Shown: positions 25,598 through 34,331, counted from the stretch's first letter. The stretch: 64,000 bases of DNA from Acidobacteriota bacterium (GCA_016211105.1 JACQSX010000035.1:54260-118259); one strand, 5' to 3'. Translations and numbers: made by a program. The notes: generated by a model from the sequence alone, not told the origin.

Positions 25598-28315
25598 TTA
25601 CGAACAGCCACTCGTACTTCCGCAAACCGTACAGATGTAGCAGGAGCCATTTCGTTGCATGATATTTCCACAACTCAAGCATGCAGGTGCATCTCCCTGA
25701 TCGAAGAGGGACCTCCCTCGAGCTTCACCCCTACTCCCACTACCATTGAAGGGAGAGATTGCCACACTCGTTTTCTCTGCCGGAGCTGATTTCTCGCTGC
25801 GGTGAATCCCAAGACTTTCCTGAGCTTCCTTGGACAGATACCTCGTAGCCAGATAACGGACCACATAATCTGGAATCGAAGTGGCAAAGGGGATCTGCGA
25901 ATTATTCGTCTGGCCTGAGGGCTCAAAACTCATATGCGCGAACATGCGCACGTAATCCTCCAGTGGCACGCCACGCTGCAAACCCATAGAGATCGCGATC
26001 GCCCAGGCCATGGCCATTCCCTGCAAGGTGCTTCCCTGTTTGGCAAAGTTAAGGAAAATTTCCCCCAAGGTATTGTCCTCTGGGTACATCCCCATGGTGA
26101 GAAAGCCCTTGAAGCCTTTGATGCGGAATTCGTGCTCCCAAGCCGGGTGATCTGCGGGCATATTCCGATGGATGGGCTTGCTGGATTCTTGCTTCTTGGC
26201 TTCTTTGTTACTCAGAGGTTGAACCAGTTTGCATCCATCGCGATAAATGGAGACCGACTTCATCCCCACTTCCCAGCCCATAATGTACGCCTGCATGATT
26301 TCATCTACCGTAGCCTCATGCGGCAAGTTGATCGTCTTGGAAATGGCGCCTGACAAAAAGGGTTGCACGACACCTGCCATCTTAATATGTCCCGAATAAT
26401 GGATGGATCGGGACCCGCTCCTGGGTCGATCTGCACAATCAAACACCGCCAGGTGTTCCGGCTTCAGATTAGGAGCCCCTTCGATGGTTTCGCTCTTATT
26501 GACATGATCGACCATCGCCTCAATCTCCGCACTGGGATAACCCAGTTTCCGCAATGCGATAGGGATGGTACGGTTGACGATCTTGAGGGTCCCGCCACCT
26601 ACCAGCTTCTTCACTTTTACCAGCGCAAAGTCAGGTTCAATCCCCGTAGTGTCGCAATCCATCATGAAGGCGATGGTCCCGGTAGGAGCCAACAACGTTA
26701 CCTGAGCGTTGCGGTAGCCATTTCGTTCGCCTGATTCAATCGTGCGGTCCCAGGCACTGATTGCCGCTCGCAACAAATCAAACGGCACATGGGCCGAATT
26801 GACCTTTCCTAGAGCTTCCCGATGCTTGTGCATAACCCGGAGCATTAATTGGCGATTCGTTTCAAAACCGGCAAAAGGTCCCATCTTCTCCGCAACGTGC
26901 GAGCTCATCGAATAGGCCTCGCCTGTCATCAGCGCAGTAATTGCTGCTGCGAAAGCTCGGCTCTGATCGCTGTCGTACGGTAGTCCACGCGCCATCAGCA
27001 GGGCCCCCAAGTTGGCGTAGCCCAGTCCCAATGTCCGAAATTCGTGGCTGATGCGCTCTATCTCCGCGGTAGGATAGCTGGAGTTGTCGATAACGATTTC
27101 CTGCGCCAGAATGATGATCCTCACCGCATGCCGGAAGGACTCAATGTCAAACGTCCCATCCTCCCTCACAAATTTCATCAAGTTCAGAGACGCAAGGTTA
27201 CACGCCGAACTGTCAAGAAATACGTATTCCGAGCAAGGGTTGCACGCATTGATGGGCCCGGAGTTGGGACAGGTGTGCCAATCGTTAATCGTCGTGTAAA
27301 ACTGCAGGCCGGGATCCCCGCAAATCCAGGTGGCCTCGGCGATTGCCCGCATCATATCACGTGCCCGATAAATAAAAGCCGGTTCGCCCGTGGTAACTTT
27401 GCGCGTGGTCCACTCCCGATCCTGAAGGACCGCATGCATAAAATCGTCGGTAACGCTGACGCTGTTGTTGGCATTTTGAAACTGGACCGACTTGTAGGCC
27501 TCACCATCAATCGAGCGGTCGTAGCCCAGTTCGATCAACTGGTGCGCTTTTTTTTCCTCCCTTGCTTTACACCAGATAAACTCCTCGATGTCCGGATGAT
27601 CTACATTCAAAATAACCATCTTGGCCGCGCGCCGCGTGGCACCTCCCGATTTAATCGCCCCCGCAAAGGAGTCCCAGCCGCGCATGAATGAAACCGGGCC
27701 CGAAGCGACGCCGCCAACGGCCAGCGGCTCAATCGACGAACGGATGCGTGATAAATTGACACCGGACCCGGAACCGCCCTTGAAAATCATCGCCTCTGTG
27801 CGCGCCAGTTTCATAATCGAGTCCATGCTGTCGTCAACTTCATTAATGAAACAGGCCGAGCACTGGGGCTTTTTTTGGATTCCTACATTGAACTGAACGG
27901 GTGAATTGAACGCGGCATACTGATGCAACATCAGATAGATTAACTCGGCGTGGAAAGCTTCCGCCGATCCTGCGTCGGCAAAGTAGCCTCCGCGTTTTCC
28001 CCAACGACTAAAGGTATCTGCAATTCGGCCCACCAGCTGTCGAACACTGAATTCACGCGCGGGCGTTCCGATGTGGCCCCGAAAATATTTTGATGCCACG
28101 ATGTCGGTGGCGCGCTGGGACCAGAACTTGGGGAATTCCACGCCTTCCTGGCGAAAAGTGACTTTGCCCGTTTTTCCATCCTTGATTTCAGCCGTCCGCA
28201 GTTCCCATTCCACGCCATCGAACGGGTCGACCTCAAGCTTAGTAAAGTGGCGCTGAACCGTCAGACCTGCTGATTTTGCAGCTACTTTTGCGCTTTCTAT
28301 GGGTTCATTATTCAT
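25598..28315 (-). CDS. nrdJ: Adenosylcobalamin-dependent (class II) ribonucleoside-diphosphate reductase
   Basis: This 905-aa enzyme makes deoxyribonucleotides with a B12-derived thiyl radical and works with or without oxygen. The first redox Cys lies in QCSACFINEVDDSM, the finger-loop NPCSE carries the radical Cys and Glu, and LAPTGTIAFMMDCDTTGIEP is the class II phosphate/active-site segment. The C-terminus ends in a Cys-rich zinc-type tail (CLSCGNIMQRNGSCYICTVC). ATG 28315 is chosen for GGGGA seven bases upstream; the frame continues 42 codons further without support. No other RNR gene is in the window. A structured leader and an NrdR-like box lie upstream. Confidence 0.96.
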   Translation of the reverse strand: MNNEPIESAKVAAKSAGLTVQRHFTKLEVDPFDGVEWELRTAEIKDGKTGKVTFRQEGVEFPKFWSQRATDIVASKYFRGHIGTPAREFSVRQLVGRIADTFSRWGKRGGYFADAGSAEAFHAELIYLMLHQYAAFNSPVQFNVGIQKKPQCSACFINEVDDSMDSIMKLARTEAMIFKGGSGSGVNLSRIRSSIEPLAVGGVASGPVSFMRGWDSFAGAIKSGGATRRAAKMVILNVDHPDIEEFIWCKAREEKKAHQLIELGYDRSIDGEAYKSVQFQNANNSVSVTDDFMHAVLQDREWTTRKVTTGEPAFIYRARDMMRAIAEATWICGDPGLQFYTTINDWHTCPNSGPINACNPCSEYVFLDSSACNLASLNLMKFVREDGTFDIESFRHAVRIIILAQEIVIDNSSYPTAEIERISHEFRTLGLGYANLGALLMARGLPYDSDQSRAFAAAITALMTGEAYSMSSHVAEKMGPFAGFETNRQLMLRVMHKHREALGKVNSAHVPFDLLRAAISAWDRTIESGERNGYRNAQVTLLAPTGTIAFMMDCDTTGIEPDFALVKVKKLVGGGTLKIVNRTIPIALRKLGYPSAEIEAMVDHVNKSETIEGAPNLKPEHLAVFDCADRPRSGSRSIHYSGHIKMAGVVQPFLSGAISKTINLPHEATVDEIMQAYIMGWEVGMKSVSIYRDGCKLVQPLSNKEAKKQESSKPIHRNMPADHPAWEHEFRIKGFKGFLTMGMYPEDNTLGEIFLNFAKQGSTLQGMAMAWAIAISMGLQRGVPLEDYVRMFAHMSFEPSGQTNNSQIPFATSIPDYVVRYLATRYLSKEAQESLGIHRSEKSAPAEKTSVAISPFNGSGSRGEARGRSLFDQGDAPACLSCGNIMQRNGSCYICTVCGSTSGCS

Positions 28316-28381
28316 AGCGGTTTCCCCTTTGGACTCGAAACAGTTTAAAAGGAACCTAAAAAAACAACCATTGAGGAAAAA

Positions 28382-28476
28382 GGGTATCTTGTGATCTCGC
28401 CTAACTCGGTTGACGTGTCGTCTTCCAGATGCCTTGCACAAGGAGGCATAAAGTAACCCTTTCAGTCACAATACCC
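28382..28476 (-). promoter_or_regulatory. Structured 5' leader of nrdJ (candidate cis-regulatory RNA)
   Basis: A long-range stem can form between 28466-28476 and 28382-28394 (GGGTATTGTGA with TCACAAGATACCC on the mRNA strand, one 2-nt bulge). Inside it lies a second hairpin at 28429-28449 (ATGCC/GGCAT with CCTT/AAGG). The whole is ~95 nt and ends about 65 nt before the nrdJ start. I see no cobalamin-riboswitch consensus; attenuation or a different RNA element is possible. Confidence 0.45.
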
Positions 28477-28578
28477 ATCTCTGGAACCACCTCCCCGTCT
28501 GTTAATTTCAAATTTTAGAGGCCGGCGGAAGGCTCGTCAAGCAAAAAGTACAAGATGTTGGGGTTTTTTAGCAAAATA

Positions 28579-28594
28579 ACACTAAGTAATGTGG
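28579..28594. promoter_or_regulatory. NrdR-box-like operator upstream of nrdJ
   Basis: ACACTAAGTAATGTGG matches 12 of 16 positions of the NrdR box consensus ACACwATATATwGTGT and is a near palindrome. A weaker half-like match (ACAAGATGTTGG) lies 29 nt closer to nrdJ; NrdR boxes usually come in pairs about 31-32 nt apart. The remainder of the 450-nt spacer between nrdJ and yggS is AT-rich with TTTCCACAATTTT-type direct repeats at about 28596-28636. Confidence 0.45.
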
Positions 28595-28767
28595 TTTTTT
28601 TCACAATTTCTTCTCGCGATTTCCACAATTTTTTCACAGGCTTATAGATCGGCTCTCCGAAGGCCCCGATTATTGATCGCCCCTGCCGGACCGGCCGACA
28701 CCGTTAAAGAAAGGCTCTCGCCAGCGCTCATCGATCACCATTCACACATCTCTGCTAGAATCGACTC

Positions 28768-29463
28768 ATGTCGATCCCTGAGAACCTGGCCCTGGTGCGA
28801 CGGCGCATTGCTAAAAAAGCGCGCAGCGTCGGCCGAATGCAGGAGGACATTCTTCTGGTAGCTGTCTCCAAGACGTTTCCTGCGTCGTCCGTGGAAGAGG
28901 TCGCACGGGCAGGGCAACTGCATTTCGGAGAAAGCCGCGTGCAGGAGGGAGAGGACAAGATACCGACAGTAAATGTGAGCGGCCTCATCTGGCATCTAGT
29001 AGGACATCTGCAAAGTAACAAGCTGAAGCGTGCGCTTCAGCTTTTTCATTGGATACATTCAGTTGACAGTGCCAGCCTGTTGTGCAAATTGGATCGACAT
29101 GCTGCGGCACTGGGAAAGCAAGTGCCGGTGCTGTTGCAACTCAATCTTTCAGGCGAAACCACCAAGTTCGGCATATCCGAGTCCGATTTGGATAGCACGC
29201 TCGATGCGGCACTCCAACTTAAGAGCGTGTCCGTGGAAGGCCTCATGATCATTCCCCCCTTTTATGACGATCCTACTGCCGCGCGGCCGTTTTTTAGGAG
29301 GTTGCGCGAACTGTTGGACTACAGCAAGAAGCGGGCTCCGGCTCTACCCATGAAACATCTTTCGATGGGCATGAGCCACGATTTTGAAGAGGCCATCGAA
29401 GAGGGAGCGACGATCATACGCGTGGGGACAGCCATATTTGGGAGGCGGGAGGCAAAGAAATGA
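28768..29463 (+). CDS. yggS: PLP homeostasis protein (YggS/PROSC family)
   Basis: The 231-aa protein is a single-domain TIM-barrel PLP-binding protein like the N-terminal part of alanine racemase. It holds PLP without known catalysis and keeps vitamin B6 and amino-acid pools in balance. The PLP lysine is in LLVAVSKTFP (about residue 36). FGESRVQEG, WHLVGHLQSNKLK and LSMGMSHDFEEAIEEG are all present and the last binds the phosphate. The stop overlaps the next gene by ATGA. Confidence 0.95.
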   Translation: MSIPENLALVRRRIAKKARSVGRMQEDILLVAVSKTFPASSVEEVARAGQLHFGESRVQEGEDKIPTVNVSGLIWHLVGHLQSNKLKRALQLFHWIHSVDSASLLCKLDRHAAALGKQVPVLLQLNLSGETTKFGISESDLDSTLDAALQLKSVSVEGLMIIPPFYDDPTAARPFFRRLRELLDYSKKRAPALPMKHLSMGMSHDFEEAIEEGATIIRVGTAIFGRREAKK

Positions 29464-29795
29464 GGTCTGAAAGCGATTCCGTCACGATTTCTGTACGGGT
29501 ACAGCCGCGCGCCGCACGCGACTCGATCAAAATTCAGCCTGACGGCATATGGAAAGTCCGCCTCACCACCGCTCCGGTTAAGGGCGCCGCCAATGCCGCG
29601 CTGATCGTCCTTCTAGCCAAAACCTTAGGCGTTCCCAGAAGTTGTCTGCAAATTGTCACCGGAAAGTCAGGGCGTGACAAGCTGGTCCGCGTTTCCGGAA
29701 TGCATCGGGCTTCGCTTGCAGCAAAACTATCAGGCGATGACCGGAGATTGGCCGCTGACCAGCGCAGTTACGAGCGACGAAGCGCAGGACGATGA
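29460..29795 (+). CDS. DUF167 family protein (YggU-like)
   Basis: This 111-aa protein of the YggU/DUF167 family is known only structurally (alpha/beta sandwich) and often follows yggS, as here. The conserved centre VRVQPRAARDSI...GIWKVRLTTAPVKGAANAALIVLLAKTLGVPRS and TGKSGRDKLVRVSG is complete. The last ~25 residues are unlike the family and may be unstructured. The start ATG 29460 overlaps the yggS stop. Confidence 0.85.
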   Translation: MRSESDSVTISVRVQPRAARDSIKIQPDGIWKVRLTTAPVKGAANAALIVLLAKTLGVPRSCLQIVTGKSGRDKLVRVSGMHRASLAAKLSGDDRRLAADQRSYERRSAGR

Positions 29796-29846
29796 TCCAT
29801 CCGCATCGCTGACAGTTGAGTTGTTTTAGGATACGATCTGTTCCCG

Positions 29847-30488
29847 ATGCCACGCGGAAAATTTGTAACGTTTGAAGGAATTGAGGGAGCGGGCAAGACG
29901 ACCCACCTGGAACATTTGTGTCACTACTTAGATCCATGTGGTTTTCGCTATATCGTCACTCGCGAGCCCGGTGGTACTGCTTTTGGACGCGAAATCCGTA
30001 ATATTTTATTGGACCCGCTGGGCCCACCGCGCCACCCCCTCGGCGAGCTCCTCTTGTATCTGGCTGACCGAATCCAAGATCTCAACGAAGTCATCCGTCC
30101 TACGTTGGCCAAGGGGATTCATGTCCTGTGTGATCGATATCATGACGCCACGCGCGCCTACCAAGGCTTCGCGCGGGGTATTTCTCTGGAACTGATCGAT
30201 CGGCTGGCAGAACAACTGGACATTCTGACCCCGGATTTGACAATCATTTTTGAAGTGGACGTGATGCAGGGACTAGACCGTGCGCGGAATCGCAATCAGC
30301 AAGACAAGCAGGAAACCGAGGGGCGCTTCGAGAGAGAGGATTATGAATTTCATCGGAAGGTGCTGGAGGGGTACAGAGTTTTGGCAGGCAAGGAGCCCAG
30401 CCGATTTCGGTTCATAAATACGGGCGGAAAGTTTGACGAGGCACAGCATCAAGTCCGCAACATTATGAAATCTTTCCTTACAAGCTAA
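29847..30488 (+). CDS. tmk: Thymidylate kinase
   Basis: This 213-aa enzyme phosphorylates dTMP to dTDP. The P-loop is EGIEGAGKTT (about residues 10-19), the DR(E/H/Y/P) region is TREPGGTAFGREIR (dTMP-binding), and LCDRYHDATRAYQG is the second signature. The LID region has few basic residues (RNRNQQDKQETEGRFE). Its stop overlaps the start of holB (TAATG), a common arrangement that ties dTTP supply and replication genes. Confidence 0.95.
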   Translation: MPRGKFVTFEGIEGAGKTTHLEHLCHYLDPCGFRYIVTREPGGTAFGREIRNILLDPLGPPRHPLGELLLYLADRIQDLNEVIRPTLAKGIHVLCDRYHDATRAYQGFARGISLELIDRLAEQLDILTPDLTIIFEVDVMQGLDRARNRNQQDKQETEGRFEREDYEFHRKVLEGYRVLAGKEPSRFRFINTGGKFDEAQHQVRNIMKSFLTS

Positions 30489-31492
30489 TGCCTTCGTGTT
30501 TCAGGGAATTCCTGGGAAATCAAGAACTGGTCGCTCATTTTCTGAAATCGGCCCAGCGAAACTGTATCCCTCCAGTGGCGCTCCTGGCCGGGCCCGAAGG
30601 CGTCGGCAAGAAAACTTTTGCGTTGCTGGCGGCCCAATACCTGAACTGCAGGTCCCCACTGCCAGGCGACGTCTGCGCGGGCTGCACCGCCTGCTTGAAA
30701 ATATCGAGGAGAGTGCATCCGGATGTGCGACTGATTGCGCCAGAGGGAAGCCAAATAAAGATTGAACAGATGCGGGAGTTGTCTTCCGACCTCCAATTTC
30801 GCCCGTTCGAAGGGAAACGCAAGGTTTACGTCATCGATGAAGCTGAAAAGCTGAATGAGTCCGCTACAAACTCGATCCTAAAAACTCTGGAGGAATGCCC
30901 TTACTATGCATGGATCGCCCTGGTCACCGCGCATCCGGCGACCCTGCGGCCGACCATCCGCTCCCGTTGTTCGGTATCCAGGTTCGGTCCCGTGGAATCA
31001 TCCCAAATTGAAAATTTGCTAAGACAGCGGGGAGAGGAAGAAGCGAAGGCCCGAGTTCTGTCCAGGCTCTCCGGGGGCAGCATCGCAGAGGCGCTCAAGC
31101 AGGACTGGGACCAGATTGAAAAAGAGCGTGGACGGGCATTGTCGCTTCTTGATTCCCTCTCAAGACCAGAAAGTTTTCACGGCGTTCGTAGCTTTTGGAC
31201 AAAATTGACGACCGAAGAGCGAACGCGCCAAAGATTGGAAGACCTATTCCGCACGTTGTTGGTCCTGCTGCGCGACATGCTCATGCTGAAGGAGGGGCGT
31301 CCATCTGAGGTTGTCCATTTCGACATCATTCCACGGCTGGAAAAAAGCGCGGCGCTTTACTCCTTTGCCACGATCTCTGAATTGGAGCGGCAAATTCGTG
31401 TTGCCCTCCAGGAAGCACAACGCAACCTCAATCCTCAGATCCTGCTGGAATCCCTGTATTTTGAGAGCGCTCCGCAGGAGCGCTCCGTTTGA
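30488..31492 (+). CDS. holB: DNA polymerase III subunit delta'
   Basis: This 334-aa clamp-loader subunit of the AAA+ family has Walker A as GPEGVGKKTFAL and the zinc-binding cysteines in CRSPLPGDVCAGCTAC. Sensor/partner motifs VYVIDEAEKLNESATNSILKTLEECP and TIRSRCSVSRFGP (SRC motif) are present. It bridges the clamp loader; in E. coli delta' does not hydrolyse ATP, while this sequence retains a P-loop-like segment. It is translated directly after tmk. Confidence 0.93.
   Translation: MPSCFREFLGNQELVAHFLKSAQRNCIPPVALLAGPEGVGKKTFALLAAQYLNCRSPLPGDVCAGCTACLKISRRVHPDVRLIAPEGSQIKIEQMRELSSDLQFRPFEGKRKVYVIDEAEKLNESATNSILKTLEECPYYAWIALVTAHPATLRPTIRSRCSVSRFGPVESSQIENLLRQRGEEEAKARVLSRLSGGSIAEALKQDWDQIEKERGRALSLLDSLSRPESFHGVRSFWTKLTTEERTRQRLEDLFRTLLVLLRDMLMLKEGRPSEVVHFDIIPRLEKSAALYSFATISELERQIRVALQEAQRNLNPQILLESLYFESAPQERSV
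31465..31490 (+). terminator. Hairpin at the 3' end of holB
   Basis: A perfect 9-bp stem, GAGCGCTCC (31465-31473) with GGAGCGCTC (31477-31485), is separated by 3 nt and followed by CGTTT. It overlaps the last codons of holB. The T run is short, so its strength as a terminator is unsure. Confidence 0.35.
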
Positions 31493-31570
31493 GGCTCCAC
31501 GCCAGCTTTGCATCGGATGACTTCCCGCCAGCTCGCTCCCCACTGGCGACCGGAGACGGTGTGCGAAGGC

Positions 31571-31996
31571 TTATTTAAAGGTCCCCTTTTGGACGAGGAT
31601 ACGCGCGTACTGGGCAGTCTTCTTCTCGGATGGAAACTTTTCCACGTATTCCTGCATCACCTTGCGCGCGCTCGCCTCCTCTTTGTTTTTCCCCAGGGCA
31701 CGAATCAGTTTTTCGTAGGCCAGCGGATAATCCGGGCGGTAGAGTAGCGCCTCCCGGTACCGCCCGATCGCCGCACGGTAATTCTCGCGCTTAAAATAAA
31801 AATCTCCGATCTGGATTTCCTGTTCCGCCTTCGCAGGATCGCGCACAACCGGGGCGGGCGGCTTATCGACCTCTTCGCGAATTAAAACCGGCGCTTTCCC
31901 TTGAGGCAGGTCTTCTCCTGGAACGGGGTTTGGTTGCTGCGCCGGAACCATCGCAGTGGCAAGAAGCCACATGCAAGAAAGCGTAAACTTTTTCAC
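31571..31996 (-). CDS. Exported tetratricopeptide-repeat protein
   Basis: The 141-aa protein has a signal peptide (MKKFTLSCMWLLATAMVPAQ) and a proline-rich linker (PAPVVRDPA). Two TPR units follow: AEQEIQIGDFYFKRENYRAAIGRYREALLYRPD and YPLAYEKLIRALGKNKEEASARKVMQEYVEKFP. It resembles the first part of BamD-like or other envelope TPR proteins but lacks a lipobox Cys at the signal cleavage site and is much shorter. It probably acts as a periplasmic protein-protein adaptor; the partner is unknown. It converges on holB. Confidence 0.8.
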   Translation of the reverse strand: MKKFTLSCMWLLATAMVPAQQPNPVPGEDLPQGKAPVLIREEVDKPPAPVVRDPAKAEQEIQIGDFYFKRENYRAAIGRYREALLYRPDYPLAYEKLIRALGKNKEEASARKVMQEYVEKFPSEKKTAQYARILVQKGTFK

Positions 31997-32100
31997 TTTC
32001 CAACCATCTATAAATTGAGAAAATCCATTTTAGCAGATTTTCCTTGTAAAAGTCGGCAATGAGCGCTAAGGTTAAGAGTAATCCATATTAAGTGTTCCTC

Positions 32101-32130
32101 TTGCACTGAACTGTGACTCTGCATTAATAA
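32101..32130 (+). promoter_or_regulatory. Probable promoter of hfq
   Basis: TTGCAC (32101-32106) and TTAATA/TAATAA (32124-32130) are 17-18 nt apart, about 55 nt before the hfq start. Confidence 0.4.
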
Positions 32131-32184
32131 TCCGCCGGTCGGATTTTCGAAGGAAAGCAGCGGTGATTTATGGAGGGTGATCCA

Positions 32185-32502
32185 ATGGTAAACCGGAAAC
32201 TTATTCGTCCGTCGCTCTCAGAACTGAAAGAGCAGGCCCCGAATAAGTATGCGAACGCACAGCGCAAACGCGTTCCACCAGAGCAAACTTTCGCTGAGAA
32301 CTATTACTACTTGAAACAGATGTCGAGCAGGAACCCCATGGTAGTGAAGCTGATTGACGGGGAAGAAATCCATGGGGTGATTGAGTGGTACGATAAGCAC
32401 TGCATCAAGGTGAATCGAACGTCGGAACCCAATCTGCTGATCCCGAAACACAACATCAAGTACATTTACAAAGAGAATGAGGTGAAGGGCGAAAACGATT
32501 GA
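32185..32502 (+). CDS. hfq: Hfq-like RNA chaperone with extended N-terminus
   Basis: This 105-aa protein carries an Sm fold in its second half: NPMVVKLIDGEEIHGVIEWYDKHCIKV is Sm1 and LLIPKHNIKYIYKE is Sm2, with the KH pair of the Hfq YKHAI motif. The segment TFAENYYYLKQMSSR corresponds to the Hfq N-terminal helix. In front of it are about 30 basic residues not found in E. coli-type Hfq. Hfq hexamers help small RNAs pair with mRNAs. ATG 32185 is chosen over ATG 32170 because GGAGG lies eight bases upstream of the former and inside the reading frame of the latter. Confidence 0.85.
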   Translation: MVNRKLIRPSLSELKEQAPNKYANAQRKRVPPEQTFAENYYYLKQMSSRNPMVVKLIDGEEIHGVIEWYDKHCIKVNRTSEPNLLIPKHNIKYIYKENEVKGEND

Positions 32503-32568
32503 TCACCCGGTTCAAGCGCGCCGGCAATCCAGATCCGAAATCTCGCGACCTCGTGTCCCGTTTCACAA

Positions 32569-33201
32569 TTACGGCGCGAATGTAACACGAAATGCTTCGT
32601 GTTCACCCCGCAATAGATGATCTACCAGCGGCTGCATATCTAGGCGGAATGCCGCCTCAAGGCACTCCTCATACTTGCCGGGTTGGTAGTACCGCCAAAT
32701 AGGAAAAATAAAACCGGAGCGCAACAACCAGAAACAGGAGAGGGCGCCTGACAGCGGAACATTCAGTCGGGCGAAAGGCCCGATTTCAAGCAACCGCGGA
32801 AGCGACAGAGCGCTTTGCTCCACGGGATGAAGTTCTGCAAATGCCTGTTCTCCAGTCCATTCAAAGAACCGCGCTAACGCGTTGCGGATCCCATCCGGTG
32901 ACAGCGGACGGTGGCTAGGCGTCACCGACGTGAGTGAATCGGCCCGCCAGCCCAGACTGAGAGCACAGATACCTTCAAACATCGTCATGTTGAAGTTCGG
33001 CTCGGTGCGAGAGTATGCCAGCACTTTCCCAGCCACCGCCTGCAGACATGGTTCACCTGGGCAGAGCTGAACCAACCAGCCGGTATATAACTTTTCGTTC
33101 TCGGTTATTTTCCGTTCTTGCTCTTGTCGGGGCTGCGCCGTAAATTGCGCACGCAACTGGTCCACGGCGCGAAATTGCAACGCCGTCCTCAGACGGCTCA
33201 T
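32569..33201 (-). CDS. Fic-fold protein with degenerate catalytic motif
   Basis: This 210-aa protein aligns by eye with the core of Fic enzymes: LHPVEQSALSLPRLLEIGPF (about 124-143), then a helix (SGALSCFWLLRSGFIFPI) and YYQPGKYEECLEAAFRLDMQPLVDHL (171-196), the usual C-terminal Fic helix. The active motif HPFx(D/E)GN(G/K)R is GPFARLNVP here: the catalytic His, the acid, the second Gly and the Arg are all changed. It should not AMPylate and may be a binding pseudoenzyme. It is the last gene of the mreBCD-PBP2-rodA operon, 34 nt after rodA. The Fic assignment is my reading of the pattern. Confidence 0.6.
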   Translation of the reverse strand: MSRLRTALQFRAVDQLRAQFTAQPRQEQERKITENEKLYTGWLVQLCPGEPCLQAVAGKVLAYSRTEPNFNMTMFEGICALSLGWRADSLTSVTPSHRPLSPDGIRNALARFFEWTGEQAFAELHPVEQSALSLPRLLEIGPFARLNVPLSGALSCFWLLRSGFIFPIWRYYQPGKYEECLEAAFRLDMQPLVDHLLRGEHEAFRVTFAP

Positions 33202-33235
33202 AAGTTCTCGATGGTCGCGGATGTGTCAGGAAATA

Positions 33236-34324
33236 CTAATAAAAGAACCGCCTCAACTGCACGTTCAGAATCAGACCCAGACCAAGAAACGTCGACATCA
33301 TGGAAGACCCACCATAGCTGAGCAGCGGAAGGGGAATCCCCGCGACGGGAATAAGTCCGACCACCATTCCCACGTTGATCAGTACGTGGAAGGCAACCAG
33401 CGAAGCAACGCCCACGATCAACAGAAGTCCAGTACGGTCACGAGCTGTGCGGGTGAAGTCAAGGATGCGCCAGAGCAACCAGAAATAGAGTCCCAAACTC
33501 ACCAGCGCGCCATTCAGGCCGGTCTCTTCTGTCAAAACAGCGAAAATGAAATCCGTGTGGCGTGCAGGAAGAAATCCCAGTTGGCTTTGTGTTCCCTGAA
33601 AAATTCCCTTGCCCAACATGCCTCCAGAACCAATGGCGATCTTGGACTGCTGTGCCTGGTAACCAATGCCTCTGGGATCCAGCTCCGAATTGAACGTAGC
33701 CATAATGCGCTGTCGTTGATAGTTCTTCAAAGAAAACCACGCCACCGGGGAGAGGCAAAGGGCCGTGGCCAGTCCCAGCACGAGAAACTTCTTCTTCACA
33801 CCACAGACGACTGTGATGGACGCGAAAACCGGAAGGAAAGTCATCGCAGACCCCAAATCTCCCTCAAGCATTACCAGCACCATGGGGATGGAAGCGATCC
33901 CCGCGCCCACGGCAATTTCTGATGTGGATAGCTGCTCTTTGTTACAACGGGAAAAAAAACGGACCAGCGCCAAAATCGTCGCAATTTTAACAAACTCGGA
34001 AGGCTGCAGTGCAGCTGATCCCAGATGCAACCAGCTCTTGCTACCTCGCACCTCGGTGCCAAAAACCAGCACCGCGAGCAGAAACAACAAGCCAAACCCG
34101 TAAAAAAAATGGGCATGCTCAGTCAGCGTATGATAATCCACCGCCAGCACCATCAGAAGCACGATCAGGCTACCAGCCAGCCAAATCACTTGCCGCCATA
34201 AGAAAAGTGTGCGGCTCACATCACGGGTAGCACTGTAAACAAAGAGGATTCCGATCACCGACAGGGCCAAAGCGATCAGGAATGTGATCCAATCGAACTC
34301 AGAAATGTAGCGCCGGTTGATCAT
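33236..34324 (-). CDS. rodA: Rod-shape peptidoglycan glycosyltransferase RodA
   Basis: This 362-aa SEDS protein with about ten membrane segments polymerises lipid II in the elongation complex. Family landmarks are seen: WLHLGSAALQPSEFVKIA (QPSE motif with the conserved Glu), VMLEGDLGSAM (the essential Asp lies in this loop), LGFLPARHTDFIFAVLTEE, and GIPLPLLSYGGSSMMSTFLGLG near the C-terminus. It follows its partner PBP2 by 7 nt in the mre operon. Confidence 0.96.
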   Translation of the reverse strand: MINRRYISEFDWITFLIALALSVIGILFVYSATRDVSRTLFLWRQVIWLAGSLIVLLMVLAVDYHTLTEHAHFFYGFGLLFLLAVLVFGTEVRGSKSWLHLGSAALQPSEFVKIATILALVRFFSRCNKEQLSTSEIAVGAGIASIPMVLVMLEGDLGSAMTFLPVFASITVVCGVKKKFLVLGLATALCLSPVAWFSLKNYQRQRIMATFNSELDPRGIGYQAQQSKIAIGSGGMLGKGIFQGTQSQLGFLPARHTDFIFAVLTEETGLNGALVSLGLYFWLLWRILDFTRTARDRTGLLLIVGVASLVAFHVLINVGMVVGLIPVAGIPLPLLSYGGSSMMSTFLGLGLILNVQLRRFFY

Positions 34325-34331
34325 TATTTCA

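Noticed and set aside
28316..28560. Cobalamin riboswitch before nrdJ
   Set aside because: I could not find the B12-box or the conserved core; only an unrelated nested hairpin is seen.
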